Positions 1 through 7,124 of a stretch of 8,835 bases of DNA are shown here, piece after piece. The notes beneath the pieces were generated by a model. That model was given only the letters and a program-made list of their open reading frames with translations, was not told the origin of the DNA and searched no databases. The DNA lies in the NCBI GenBank assembly GCA_030633795.1, contig DAOWCB010000042.1, forward strand, positions 1-8,835, written 5' to 3'. Each line of letters opens with the position of its first letter. Position 1 is the stretch's first letter. The DNA is from Candidatus Aminicenantota bacterium (GTDB lineage: Bacteria; Acidobacteriota; Aminicenantia; Aminicenantales; Aminicenantaceae). Position numbers and translations under genes: made by a program.

Positions 1-5
1 ACCAT
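1..5 (-). CDS. Start of a minus-strand gene running off the left edge
   Basis: On the minus strand the sequence reads GGAGG (positions 16-12), six bases, then ATG (5-3), which is an ideal Shine-Dalgarno and spacing for a start codon. An AT-rich stretch with a TATTAT hexamer (56-51) lies about 35 bases upstream and could be a -10 box, although no good -35 accompanies it. Only the start codon and two further bases are inside the window, so the product cannot be named. The gene would be the next one after cooC, separated from it by the inverted repeat at 84-167. This is inferred only from the signal strength; a chance match is possible. Confidence 0.35.
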
Positions 6-83
6 GTGTAACCTCCGATCTTTTCTTCAATACCAAAATTTAGAAAATATATAATACCATAAAAAAAGTCAGGGAAGCTAACG

Positions 84-167
84 AAAAAAGGGGACGGTTC
101 TATTTTTTTCTTTTACAAAGGAATTTTTTCGAAATTTAACAAAAAAAATAGAACCGTCCCCTTTTTT
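84..167. repeat. Perfect 26-bp inverted repeat, likely REP/MITE-like hairpin or terminator
   Basis: Positions 84-109 (A6, GGGGACGGTTCTAT, T6 after the first T) are the exact reverse complement of 142-167, around an AT-rich spacer of 32 bases. Each arm carries a GC-rich core flanked by an A tract and a T tract. Read on the minus strand, downstream of the cooC stop at 209, the second arm ends in CCCC followed by six T, so the folded RNA could act as a Rho-independent terminator for the RACo-cooC pair; the symmetry would let it work in both directions. From memory, the core resembles dispersed palindromes found in many copies in some anaerobe genomes and associated with IS200-like/RAYT transposases. 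There is no transposase gene here, and I cannot count copies from one window. Confidence 0.75.
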
Positions 168-208
168 CCCATCGGCCGTTTTTATAGCCAACCCACCCCG
201 CCCTAACA

Positions 209-976
209 TTAGAGGAGTTTTTTGTAGATATTTCCGAATGCAGCGGACAAACTTTTTCCCATCGCTTCGAAGAGCGACTTCTGCTGGATATCTGCTTCTT
301 GGATTGTTTCTGAATAGGGGATAAAACCGAAAAGCATTTCCGCATCAAACTGCTTTCCGATCCAATCCTCCTGATTTTTGTTCCGAATTTTGTTTCCGAC
401 AATCCCAAAATCCTGGAGTCCAATTTCTTTCCCGAGCTTAATAATGGCTCTGGCTGTTTCGATGCTGCGGGAACCAGGCTCGATGCAAATCAGCATCTTG
501 TCGATAGATTCTGCTGTGGACCGTCCCAGATGTTCGATCCCAGCTTCCATGTCCACGATCACGACTTCATTGCGATGCAGGATGATCTCGGATAACAAGC
601 TTTTCAGGAGTACGTTTTCCGGACAGGCACAGCCTTCCCCTCCCTTTTGCACAGCTCCCAAAACAAGAAGCTTAATGCCCCGGAAGTTGATGCAAAAATC
701 ATCAGGAATGTCAGATACCGTAGGATTGAGTTTAAACAGTTGACCGAATTCGCGCGGGTTTGCGCCCGTTCTTTCCTTGATCAATTGGCGTTGTGCCGAG
801 ATCGGTTGGATTTTGCGTTGCCATTCTGGCGGAACTCCTATGGCCGCAGCAAGATTGGCATCTGGATCGGCATCCACAGCCAAGACTTCGTACCCATCTT
901 TCCGGAATAAATGAGTCAAAATGCCAGCCAGGGTTGTTTTTCCTGTTCCCCCTTTTCCCGAAATGGCCAATTTCAT
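209..976 (-). CDS. cooC: CooC/AcsF-type nickel-insertion ATPase (CODH/ACS maturation)
   Basis: A 255-residue cytoplasmic MinD/ParA-class P-loop ATPase. Residues 7-15 form a deviant Walker A (GKGGTGKTT with signature Lys8 and Lys13). Residues 35-41 (DADPDAN) are the switch I region, and Asp142 with MEAGIEHLGR is the Walker B/switch II region, in the form typical of CooC. Cys116 and Cys118 in GCACP are the CXC pair that binds metal at the dimer interface in known CooC proteins. The GNKIR segment near 194-198 suits nucleotide-base recognition. The length fits the family (about 250-265). Known members use ATP hydrolysis to insert nickel into carbon monoxide dehydrogenase (CooC) or acetyl-CoA synthase (AcsF); sequence reading alone cannot separate the two. 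The ATG overlaps the TGA of the upstream RACo gene (ATGA at 976-973), so translation is probably coupled. Its own Shine-Dalgarno is weak, which agrees with coupling. No CODH or ACS subunit is in the window. Confidence 0.9.
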   Translation of the reverse strand: MKLAISGKGGTGKTTLAGILTHLFRKDGYEVLAVDADPDANLAAAIGVPPEWQRKIQPISAQRQLIKERTGANPREFGQLFKLNPTVSDIPDDFCINFRGIKLLVLGAVQKGGEGCACPENVLLKSLLSEIILHRNEVVIVDMEAGIEHLGRSTAESIDKMLICIEPGSRSIETARAIIKLGKEIGLQDFGIVGNKIRNKNQEDWIGKQFDAEMLFGFIPYSETIQEADIQQKSLFEAMGKSLSAAFGNIYKKLL

Positions 977-2742
977 AGCGAGCTATTCTCGTCTCCAAAA
1001 TTCAGCGAATCGATAAAGCACTTTTGGAAACGCGGATCCAGTGCCAGGGATATGTAATGGACTTTTTTGATCAGGGATTCCGTTTTTTTACGAGCTGGCT
1101 TCGACAGTAAAAGAGCCCTGGCGCCCGCCAAAGAAGAGTTGCCGACGTAGACGATTTTTTCCGGGTCTATATCGGGAAGCAATCCGATTCTTTTGGCGTT
1201 TTTTGTATTCAGATAATTTCCAAAAGCTCCGGCGATAAATACCTCATCCAGATCTTCTTTCTTGATTCGGTACATTTCACATATTAACCGTATGCCCGTT
1301 TTGACAGCAGCCACGGCCAATTGGATCTCCCGAACATCCTGCTGAGATATGGCAATTTTTTCCGTGATCTCGATTGGGCCCTTGTTTCCAACGATTTTGC
1401 CTGATGGTGTGATTTTCCCTTCATCCAGGAATAGTGCAATCAAATCGATGAGTCCTGTCCCGCATATTCCTTGCGGTTTTTCTTTTCCTATTGTATGCAA
1501 AATGAGCCGGTTCTTTTTTTCGGCTTTGTATATGGCTCCAGGCAATGCAAGCATTCCTGAACCGATATTCATCCCTTCAAAGGCCGGGCCGGCTGCGGTG
1601 GATGTCGCTACAAACTTTTTTTGTGTTTTCAGGACGATTTCCCCATTCGTTCCCAAGTCAACAAACAGATGATTGCCTTTGCGGTTTGCCAAGCCTGTAG
1701 CCTGGATTCCCGCTGAGATGTCCCCACCGACAAAGCTTTTTATGTTCGGCACGACATAAGCCTTTGCATTTGGATTTAATCGGAGGCCGAGCTCGTCTGC
1801 CGTGAATTCTGGTAACCTGTGAAACACAGCATGAAAAGGAGAAACTGCCAGTGTATCGACTGGTATACCGAGGAGTAAATGGTTCATGGTGGTGTTTCCC
1901 GCGAAAACGATCTCATAGATATGATCTTGCGAGACCTGGTTTCTTTCGAGTATCAGATTTATCATGAGGGATAAGTTTTTTAATATGGCTGCCTGTAATT
2001 TTTGCAGATTATCTGGGGTTTGGAAGGCGAAAGAAATCCGGGAAACGATATCCATCCCATATTTCAACTGGCTGTTGTTTTCGGTTGCTGTGTCGACGCT
2101 CTTCCCTGTGTTTAAATCGATGAGCTCGACAACCAGGGTTGTCGTTCCCAAATCGACAGCCAAACCAAAGCTCCTCTCTGTCGTATCGCCAGGTTCGACA
2201 GCAAGGGCTTCGTTATCATCGTATAAAACGGTTGTGACCTTGAACCTGCTGTTTTTCAGTGTTCCGGGAAGCGCTCTCAATAAATTCACCGGGACGTTCA
2301 GGCGTTTTTTCCGGAAATGCTTTTTCAATTCGCTCAGCAAAGAATAGGGATGATCCAATTCTGGTTTGTTGAGTTCTATAAAGTATTTTTTGACGAAGGG
2401 GTCGATAGTTAGTGGCAGTTTTATCCCTGTTTTAAGAATGAGCGTTTTCTGGAGAAGGGATTCAGGCGGGATGTTTATAACCAAATTTCCTTTGACTTCG
2501 TACCGGCATGCCAGCCTGTGGCTTTGGCTCAGCTTACTTTTTTGGATCAAGAAATCCTCGATCTCATCAAGAGGTGGCAAATATCCCTCGAGAATCTCGA
2601 TAAAACACTTTCCGCACACGGCTTTTTTCTGACAATAAAGGCTGAGATCGATGCCGCTTTCCAGGATTTTATCTGCGAGCAATTCGCCCTTTTTTGCTAG
2701 GATAGTTTTATCGAGGGTGAGAATCTTTATGGTATAAGCCAT
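973..2742 (-). CDS. acsV: RACo-type reductive activator of corrinoid protein, [2Fe-2S] plus ASKHA ATPase
   Basis: A 589-residue cytoplasmic protein. The N-terminal ferredoxin domain (about 1-92) has Cys37, Cys43, Cys46 and Cys79 in the plant-type [2Fe-2S] pattern (YCQKKAVCGKC ... RLAC). A linker of about 100 residues follows, then an ASKHA/DUF4445 ATPase domain from about 192: the phosphate loop is VDLGTTT at 196-202, the second acidic glycine loop VDLGTNGE lies near 359, and the adenosine-side GAFGN lies near 505. Known RACo uses ATP to drive electron transfer to Co(II) of the corrinoid iron-sulfur protein, restoring Co(I). It lacks the C-terminal 4Fe-4S pairs of RamA-type activators. The open frame extends 117 codons further upstream, but that part is unlike the family and lies antisense to the zinc-ribbon gene. 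I therefore start at the ATG at 2742, which is preceded by GCAGGAAA and leads straight into the ferredoxin domain. It is followed by cooC with a 4-base overlap. The client could be the CODH/ACS corrinoid protein or a corrinoid methyltransferase partner. Confidence 0.9.
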   Translation of the reverse strand: MAYTIKILTLDKTILAKKGELLADKILESGIDLSLYCQKKAVCGKCFIEILEGYLPPLDEIEDFLIQKSKLSQSHRLACRYEVKGNLVINIPPESLLQKTLILKTGIKLPLTIDPFVKKYFIELNKPELDHPYSLLSELKKHFRKKRLNVPVNLLRALPGTLKNSRFKVTTVLYDDNEALAVEPGDTTERSFGLAVDLGTTTLVVELIDLNTGKSVDTATENNSQLKYGMDIVSRISFAFQTPDNLQKLQAAILKNLSLMINLILERNQVSQDHIYEIVFAGNTTMNHLLLGIPVDTLAVSPFHAVFHRLPEFTADELGLRLNPNAKAYVVPNIKSFVGGDISAGIQATGLANRKGNHLFVDLGTNGEIVLKTQKKFVATSTAAGPAFEGMNIGSGMLALPGAIYKAEKKNRLILHTIGKEKPQGICGTGLIDLIALFLDEGKITPSGKIVGNKGPIEITEKIAISQQDVREIQLAVAAVKTGIRLICEMYRIKKEDLDEVFIAGAFGNYLNTKNAKRIGLLPDIDPEKIVYVGNSSLAGARALLLSKPARKKTESLIKKVHYISLALDPRFQKCFIDSLNFGDENSSL

Positions 2743-2757
2743 TTTCCTGCAAAGTGT

Positions 2758-2763
2758 ATCATA
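2758..2763 (-). promoter_or_regulatory. Possible -10 box of the RACo-cooC operon
   Basis: The minus strand reads TATGAT (2763-2758), five of six matches to TATAAT, ending 15 bases before the chosen RACo start. It would give a very short leader that still contains the AGGA ribosome-binding site. I found no good -35 hexamer 16-18 bases upstream; TTGCAA at 2790-2785 is 21 bases away. It lies in the 111-bp gap between the two divergent genes, the only place inside the window where a promoter for this operon could sit. Confidence 0.25.
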
Positions 2764-2814
2764 TCTTGTATCCCTTCGAAAGAGTTGCAAAAAGTAGAAC
2801 TTGCGGAGGAAAGC

Positions 2815-2843
2815 TTGACAATTGATGATTTCGGGCTTAAAAA
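2815..2843 (+). promoter_or_regulatory. Possible promoter of the CPGQD small-protein gene
   Basis: A perfect TTGACA (2815-2820) is followed after 17 bases by TAAAAA (2838-2843), which matches TATAAT at four of six places. Transcription would begin near 2850, inside or just after the AGAGGAG ribosome-binding site, leaving almost no leader before the ATG at 2854. Either this is a chance -35 match, or the transcript is essentially leaderless, or the GTG at 2868 is the used start. Confidence 0.25.
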
Positions 2844-2853
2844 GAGAGGAGTC

Positions 2854-3122
2854 ATGGTTTTTAAGAAGTGCCCTGGTCAGGATTTCAGCCGGAAAAGTTG
2901 GAAGATATTGTCTGTAATCTACCTTGTCCCAAGTGCGGCTCTGAAGTGGAGTTTTTTTTTGATGATAAAAATCGTATTTGTCCAGAATGCGGAGCGAAGG
3001 TTTCGAAAAGTGACATCCAACTCTTGAAAGATTTTGGGTGTGCCGACTGGTGCATGGCTGCTGAAAAATGCATTGGATCAGATCTATACGCAAGGCTTAA
3101 AAACGCGAAAAAAAAGAAATAG
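2854..3122 (+). CDS. Small CPGQD/zinc-ribbon protein, reading frame apparently broken by one base
   Basis: Two reading frames together encode one recognisable small protein. The ATG at 2854 has a good Shine-Dalgarno (AGAGGAG) and begins MVFKKCPGQD. The rest lies in another frame, open from a GTG at 2868 to the TAG at 3120-3122, and continues FQPEKLEDIVC, CPKC, VEFFFDD, CPEC and DFGCADWCMAAEKCIG. One extra T in the GATTTC at 2881-2886 would join them into about 89 residues. The layout matches, from memory, a widespread family in anaerobes that runs CPGQD, (K/R)PEDI, a CxxC zinc ribbon, a VEFFKDD stretch, a second CxxC and a GCxxWCxxAxxCxG tail, often labelled phosphohydrolase only because some members stand beside or are fused to HD domains. 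The function is unknown; the two CxxC pairs and three tail cysteines suggest metal binding. If only the second frame is translated, the product is 84 residues from GTG 2868 and lacks the CPGQD motif. It converges on the Asp-box gene with a 4-bp gap. Confidence 0.7.
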
Positions 3123-3126
3123 CCTT

Positions 3127-6100
3127 CTATTCCTTTATCGTGATCGGTTCGATTTTCGGGAATATGCTGAATCCCGCTCCCTTAACCTCCTGGATGAATT
3201 TGGGGAAGTCTTCTTTGAAAAAGCGGTTGATTTTGTAGAGTTCTTGATAGACAGCCGCTTTCAGTTTTTGAAACTCCAAACGGTGTGCTTCTGTCGGTGC
3301 ATCGAATGATGATTCCAACCGGGATCCGAGCATGATCAAACGTACAGATAGTTCTGTTTCCTCGAAGATGCCGGAACGGTCTTGGGGGGGGGAGAGACGA
3401 TCGGCATAACTTTTCAGCCTTTTTTTAAATTCTGTGGCCTTGATTCGGATATACTCCTTGCGCTTTTCTTCCAATTGATCGATTCTCTTCAACACCTCAT
3501 CCAGAGCTCCTATGGACTCCTGGATTTTTTTGTAGGCAACCGTCATGGCTTCGATGTACTTCCCGTTTTCTAGGATCAGGTTGAATTTTGCCCTCCGGCT
3601 TGCTTGGGAAACAGGATATCTGGGATCAACCAAAACTTGCAGGTTATCCTCGACGATGACATCATCCAGTTCGATCCTGATTTTGTAGGTTCCTGGCAGG
3701 ACAAAGGGACCAGTCGCAGGAAAAAATCCCTCGTAGGGATCACTCAAAGTTTTAAATGGGTCCCTCCGCAAATCCCAATTCACGCGGTTTATGCCTGTAT
3801 TCCTCGGCCCTTTAATCGTCCGGATGACCTTCCCTTGATTGCCCAGAATGGCGATCTCGAGTTGTTCGTCTTTTTTTGGAACATCTGCCGGTAGTTTCCC
3901 TATGGAATACGTGATTAAGGCTCCGTAGGGGCGGTTCTGACCCTGGAATTCCATATTTCCTGGGGTAAGATAACCGAGGCTGAAAAATGAAGTTTGAAAT
4001 TGGAAGGCGTCGGCAACTTTGAAAAGATGTAGTTTTTTGGCCTTGATGGCCTCTGTAATTTCACGAAGCGGCTGAATGTCATCCAGGATATAAACGGACC
4101 GGCCGTGCGTCCCGATGACAAGGTCATTGTCCAGCGGATGGATGACCATGTCGCGGACAGGAACAGTCGGCAGTCCGTAAGTCCACTTCATCCATCCCTT
4201 GCCCCGGTCGAAACTTACATACAATCCGAATTCGGTCCCGAGGAAAAGCAGATTTTTCTGAACAGGATCTTCTCGGATCACGTGGATAAATCCGTCGATT
4301 TTCGGAGTTGCCATATTTTTCCATGTTTCTCCAAAATCTGTGGTCATGAACACGTAGGGAGCCCAATTCGACCGCCGGTGGTCGTCAAAAACCACAAAAG
4401 CTGTAGACGGCTCGTGGTTGGAGGCTTCGATATGGGGACACCATGTCCCGGAAGGTACGCCCTTATCTTTCATTCCGATTATTTTCCCGGACAGATCTTT
4501 CCAGGTTTGCCCGCCGTTTTTAGTCAGTTGGACTTTTCCATCGTCCGTTCCCACCCAGATCACACCGTTTTGGACAGGACTGGGGGAAATTGTCATAATC
4601 GTGCAGTGGTCCTCAGCATGAGTGACATCTTTGGTCAATCCACCGCTTTCCGCTTGTTTTTGTTTTTCGGGATTGTTGGAGGTCAGATCAGGGCTTATGA
4701 TCTGCCATGTCTGTCCTTCATCTGTGCTCCTATGCAAAAATTGGCTGCCATAATACAGGGTCCCGATATCCAGGGGATCGATGGCAATGGCTGCGTTCCA
4801 GTTGAACCGCAATTTTACTCCCGACGGGGCAGGGGGCCGGATATCCTTCTGTTCACCGGTAACTGTGTTGAAACGAACCAACCATCCCCCTTGAGACATG
4901 GAATAGCCGAGCTTGGGATCTCGAGGAATGGGCAAGGTTCCGAATCCATCACCCCAACCCACAGACTGCCAGTGGAAATTGTATATGGCGGTTCCCTGGA
5001 GCACCCGGCTTGGGCCGCGCCAGGAACCGTTATCCTGAAGTCCTCCGTAAATGTTATAGGGATTTTCCAAGTCCACGCTGATGTGGTAGTACTGTCCCAA
5101 AGGAAGGTTCTGGACAAAATTCCAATGTTTTCCCTCGTCATAGCTGATGCCGATGCCTCCGTCGCCTCCGACCACCATAAAGTTGCCGTTATCGGGATGG
5201 ATCCACAGCTCATGGAAATCTCCATGGACGGCAAAAAAATCCATCAGTCGCTTAAAAGACTTTCCGCCATCAATGCTGACATCCAGAGGACCGGATAGCC
5301 TGTAGACGATGTTTGGCTGCTTTGGGTGCACCCGGATATCGGAATAATAAAAGGGTCTGGGGCTGACTCCTGGTTTGTCATTGATAATCTTCCAGGTGCT
5401 GCCGCTATCTTCAGACAGGCATAGGGCGCTTTTTTTGGCTTCGATCAATGCATATACGATATTCGGGTGGCTGCGGGAAAAGGCGATTCCGATGCGGCCC
5501 AGTTCTCCTTCGGGAAGGCCTTCTTTGGGGGAGAGTTTTTCCCAAGTCTCTCCACCATCAGCGCTGAGATACAGCCCACTCCCCGGACCTCCCGAGTTGA
5601 AAAACCAGGGCTTTCTCCGGTGTTCCCACATGGCGGCCAAGAGCCGATTGGGATTGCTGGGATCCATGGCCAGGTCAGCGGCTCCAGTCTTATCATCGAC
5701 AAACAATATTTTTTCCCAGGTCGTTCCACCATCCACTGTTTTGAAAACGCCCCGCTCAGGATTTTCTCCCCATGTCGTTCCCATAGCCGCAACGTAGGCC
5801 ATATTGGGATTGTTGGGATTCAACAGGAGACGGCTGATTTTTTCCGTTTTTTCCAAACCTAAAAATTGCCAGTTTTCTCCACCATCCAGAGTTTTGAAGA
5901 CGCCTCTGCCAACACCTACACTGTTTCGGGGGTTGGCCTCACCGGTTCCGATCCAAACGATCTCTGGATTGGAGGGATCGATCGTGATGTCGCCGATGGA
6001 GGACGTGGACTGGTCGTCAAATATCGGTTTCCATGTAACCCCACCGTCGACGGATTTCCAGATTCCACCTGTTGCGGTTCCCACATACATAGTCCTGGGA

Positions 6101-6294
6101 TTAGCAACCACCACATCGACACAAGCGATTCTCCCGCTCATACCCGCCGGGCCGATAGAACGGGGCTTCAATCCAGAAAAATATTCGGCATCGTTGTTAT
6201 CGATGGCATAATTGCCGGGAACAAAAATCAAAAGAGAAGGAATAAGGAAGAGCCCTATCAAACATACCTTAAGATATAATCTACCCCTGACCAT
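3127..6294 (-). CDS. Secreted Asp-box (BNR/VPS10-sortilin-like) beta-propeller protein
   Basis: A 1,055-residue exported protein. An N-terminal signal peptide has basic residues (VRGRLYLK) and a hydrophobic core (VCLIGLFLIPSLLIFV), with cleavage likely after about residue 30. Residues about 40-735 carry at least eleven Asp-box-like hairpins of the S-x-D-x-G-x-T-W type, including SVDGGVTW, TLDGGENW, TVDGGTTW, SADGGETW, SEDSGSTW, STDEGQTW and TTDFGETW, so one or two large beta-propellers. The propeller ends near THGRSVYILDD. A FlgD-like beta domain follows around residue 820 (GKVIRTIKG ... NRVNWDLR), then a charged helical, possibly coiled-coil stretch around 905-960. Such proteins are often labelled glycosyl hydrolase, but I see no sialidase active-site set and no enzyme activity should be assumed; a binding or peptidase-associated scaffold role is equally likely. 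An ATG at 6306 is in frame, but GGAGGGAGAA precedes the ATG at 6294, so I use the latter. The 80-bp gap to sir2 may hold its own weak promoter. A run of nine C lies in codons near residue 970. Confidence 0.88.
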   Translation of the reverse strand: MVRGRLYLKVCLIGLFLIPSLLIFVPGNYAIDNNDAEYFSGLKPRSIGPAGMSGRIACVDVVVANPRTMYVGTATGGIWKSVDGGVTWKPIFDDQSTSSIGDITIDPSNPEIVWIGTGEANPRNSVGVGRGVFKTLDGGENWQFLGLEKTEKISRLLLNPNNPNMAYVAAMGTTWGENPERGVFKTVDGGTTWEKILFVDDKTGAADLAMDPSNPNRLLAAMWEHRRKPWFFNSGGPGSGLYLSADGGETWEKLSPKEGLPEGELGRIGIAFSRSHPNIVYALIEAKKSALCLSEDSGSTWKIINDKPGVSPRPFYYSDIRVHPKQPNIVYRLSGPLDVSIDGGKSFKRLMDFFAVHGDFHELWIHPDNGNFMVVGGDGGIGISYDEGKHWNFVQNLPLGQYYHISVDLENPYNIYGGLQDNGSWRGPSRVLQGTAIYNFHWQSVGWGDGFGTLPIPRDPKLGYSMSQGGWLVRFNTVTGEQKDIRPPAPSGVKLRFNWNAAIAIDPLDIGTLYYGSQFLHRSTDEGQTWQIISPDLTSNNPEKQKQAESGGLTKDVTHAEDHCTIMTISPSPVQNGVIWVGTDDGKVQLTKNGGQTWKDLSGKIIGMKDKGVPSGTWCPHIEASNHEPSTAFVVFDDHRRSNWAPYVFMTTDFGETWKNMATPKIDGFIHVIREDPVQKNLLFLGTEFGLYVSFDRGKGWMKWTYGLPTVPVRDMVIHPLDNDLVIGTHGRSVYILDDIQPLREITEAIKAKKLHLFKVADAFQFQTSFFSLGYLTPGNMEFQGQNRPYGALITYSIGKLPADVPKKDEQLEIAILGNQGKVIRTIKGPRNTGINRVNWDLRRDPFKTLSDPYEGFFPATGPFVLPGTYKIRIELDDVIVEDNLQVLVDPRYPVSQASRRAKFNLILENGKYIEAMTVAYKKIQESIGALDEVLKRIDQLEEKRKEYIRIKATEFKKRLKSYADRLSPPQDRSGIFEETELSVRLIMLGSRLESSFDAPTEAHRLEFQKLKAAVYQELYKINRFFKEDFPKFIQEVKGAGFSIFPKIEPITIKE

Positions 6295-6386
6295 TTCTCC
6301 CTCCATATCGAAAAGTTTTGCCTCGCTATTTTACAACGAAGAGTCACAGGATGGAAGAGTTATTTGAATGACAATTTTTTGATGAC

Positions 6387-7118
6387 TCATGTGATCAGGG
6401 GGAGGACTTTTCCGGCCGCATCGTTGATCACATAATCGGCCACCGAATCCAGGGGAGTGCTGTCTATGTTGATGATGGCCAGTTTGGCTCCTGCTTGTTT
6501 AGCTCTCAGAGGGATATCAGCAGCCGGATAGACGACAAGGGAACTCCCGACAGCGAGCAGGAAATCGCAGGATGCCGCCGCTGCATAAGCATCTCTCAGG
6601 ATTTCCGGGTCGAGCATTTCCCCAAAAAAGACCACATCAGGTCTTAAGATACCGCTGCATTTGGTACAAAGAGGGGGGATTTGCCTTTCCAGTTTGGTGA
6701 AAGCCTCTCCGATCGTGTATTTTCTGGAGCAGTCCATGCAAATGATGGTCCGGGTTGTCCCGTGGAGCTCGATGACTGAAGAAGAACCGGCTTCTTGGTG
6801 GAGTCCATCGATGTTCTGTGTGATCACGGTTTTGAGATTCCCTGCATTCTCTATTTCAAATAGCGCCAGATGGGCTTTGTTGGGTTTGACTTTTTTCAGG
6901 ATGGGGTAGCGGACATCCTTGAAAAAATTCCAGTAGTAGGAAGGATTTTGAAGGAAATAACTGATGCTGGCATACTTGCTGGGATCGTATTTTGTCCAGA
7001 GCCCTCCTTCTCCTCTGTAAGTGGGAATACCGCTTTCGGCAGAAATGCCGGCGCCTGTGAAAGCCACGATGCTTTGGGCGTTTTGAATGTCAGTTGCCAA
7101 AGCCTTGATGTTATCCAT
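6387..7118 (-). CDS. cobB: SIR2-family NAD-dependent protein deacetylase
   Basis: A 243-residue sirtuin catalytic core. It has the NAD-binding GAGISAESGIPTYRG (22-36), TQNIDGLH (100-107) with catalytic-core Asn102 and Asp104, catalytic His119 in ELHG, a structural zinc site of Cys127, Cys130, Cys151 and Cys154, FFGE (164-167) and GSSLVVYPAA (191-200). The family removes acyl groups from lysine using NAD+, giving nicotinamide and O-acyl-ADP-ribose. Where desuccinylating sirtuins have the Tyr-x-x-Arg pair, this one reads WNFFKDVR (63-70), with Phe at the tyrosine place, so plain deacetylation is more likely. The overall pattern resembles the Thermotoga maritima enzyme more than enterobacterial CobB; the gene symbol is by family only. 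The ATG follows GAGGGAAA, which overlaps the TGA stop of the acyl-CoA ligase six bases upstream, so the two are very probably co-transcribed and translationally coupled. The ligase is the obvious candidate substrate. Confidence 0.93.
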   Translation of the reverse strand: MDNIKALATDIQNAQSIVAFTGAGISAESGIPTYRGEGGLWTKYDPSKYASISYFLQNPSYYWNFFKDVRYPILKKVKPNKAHLALFEIENAGNLKTVITQNIDGLHQEAGSSSVIELHGTTRTIICMDCSRKYTIGEAFTKLERQIPPLCTKCSGILRPDVVFFGEMLDPEILRDAYAAAASCDFLLAVGSSLVVYPAADIPLRAKQAGAKLAIINIDSTPLDSVADYVINDAAGKVLPLIT

Positions 7119-7124
7119 TTTCCC

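Noticed and set aside
136..423. 95-codon minus-strand frame covering the right arm of the palindrome
   Set aside because: Overlaps the well-supported cooC gene in another frame, and its C-terminus is just the translated inverted repeat.
2743..3093. 117-codon N-terminal extension of the RACo reading frame
   Set aside because: It has no family resemblance, is antisense to the cysteine-rich CPGQD gene, and the ferredoxin domain begins exactly at the internal ATG with a ribosome-binding site.
4105..5298. 397-codon open frame on the plus strand inside the Asp-box gene
   Set aside because: It is antisense to a clearly coding, repeat-rich gene; its sequence is His/Pro/Ser-rich with no recognisable domain, as expected for a shadow frame.
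6341..6388. GAGTCA / TGACTC inverted repeat after sir2 as a terminator
   Set aside because: Only six base pairs with a 36-base loop and no following T tract; expected by chance.
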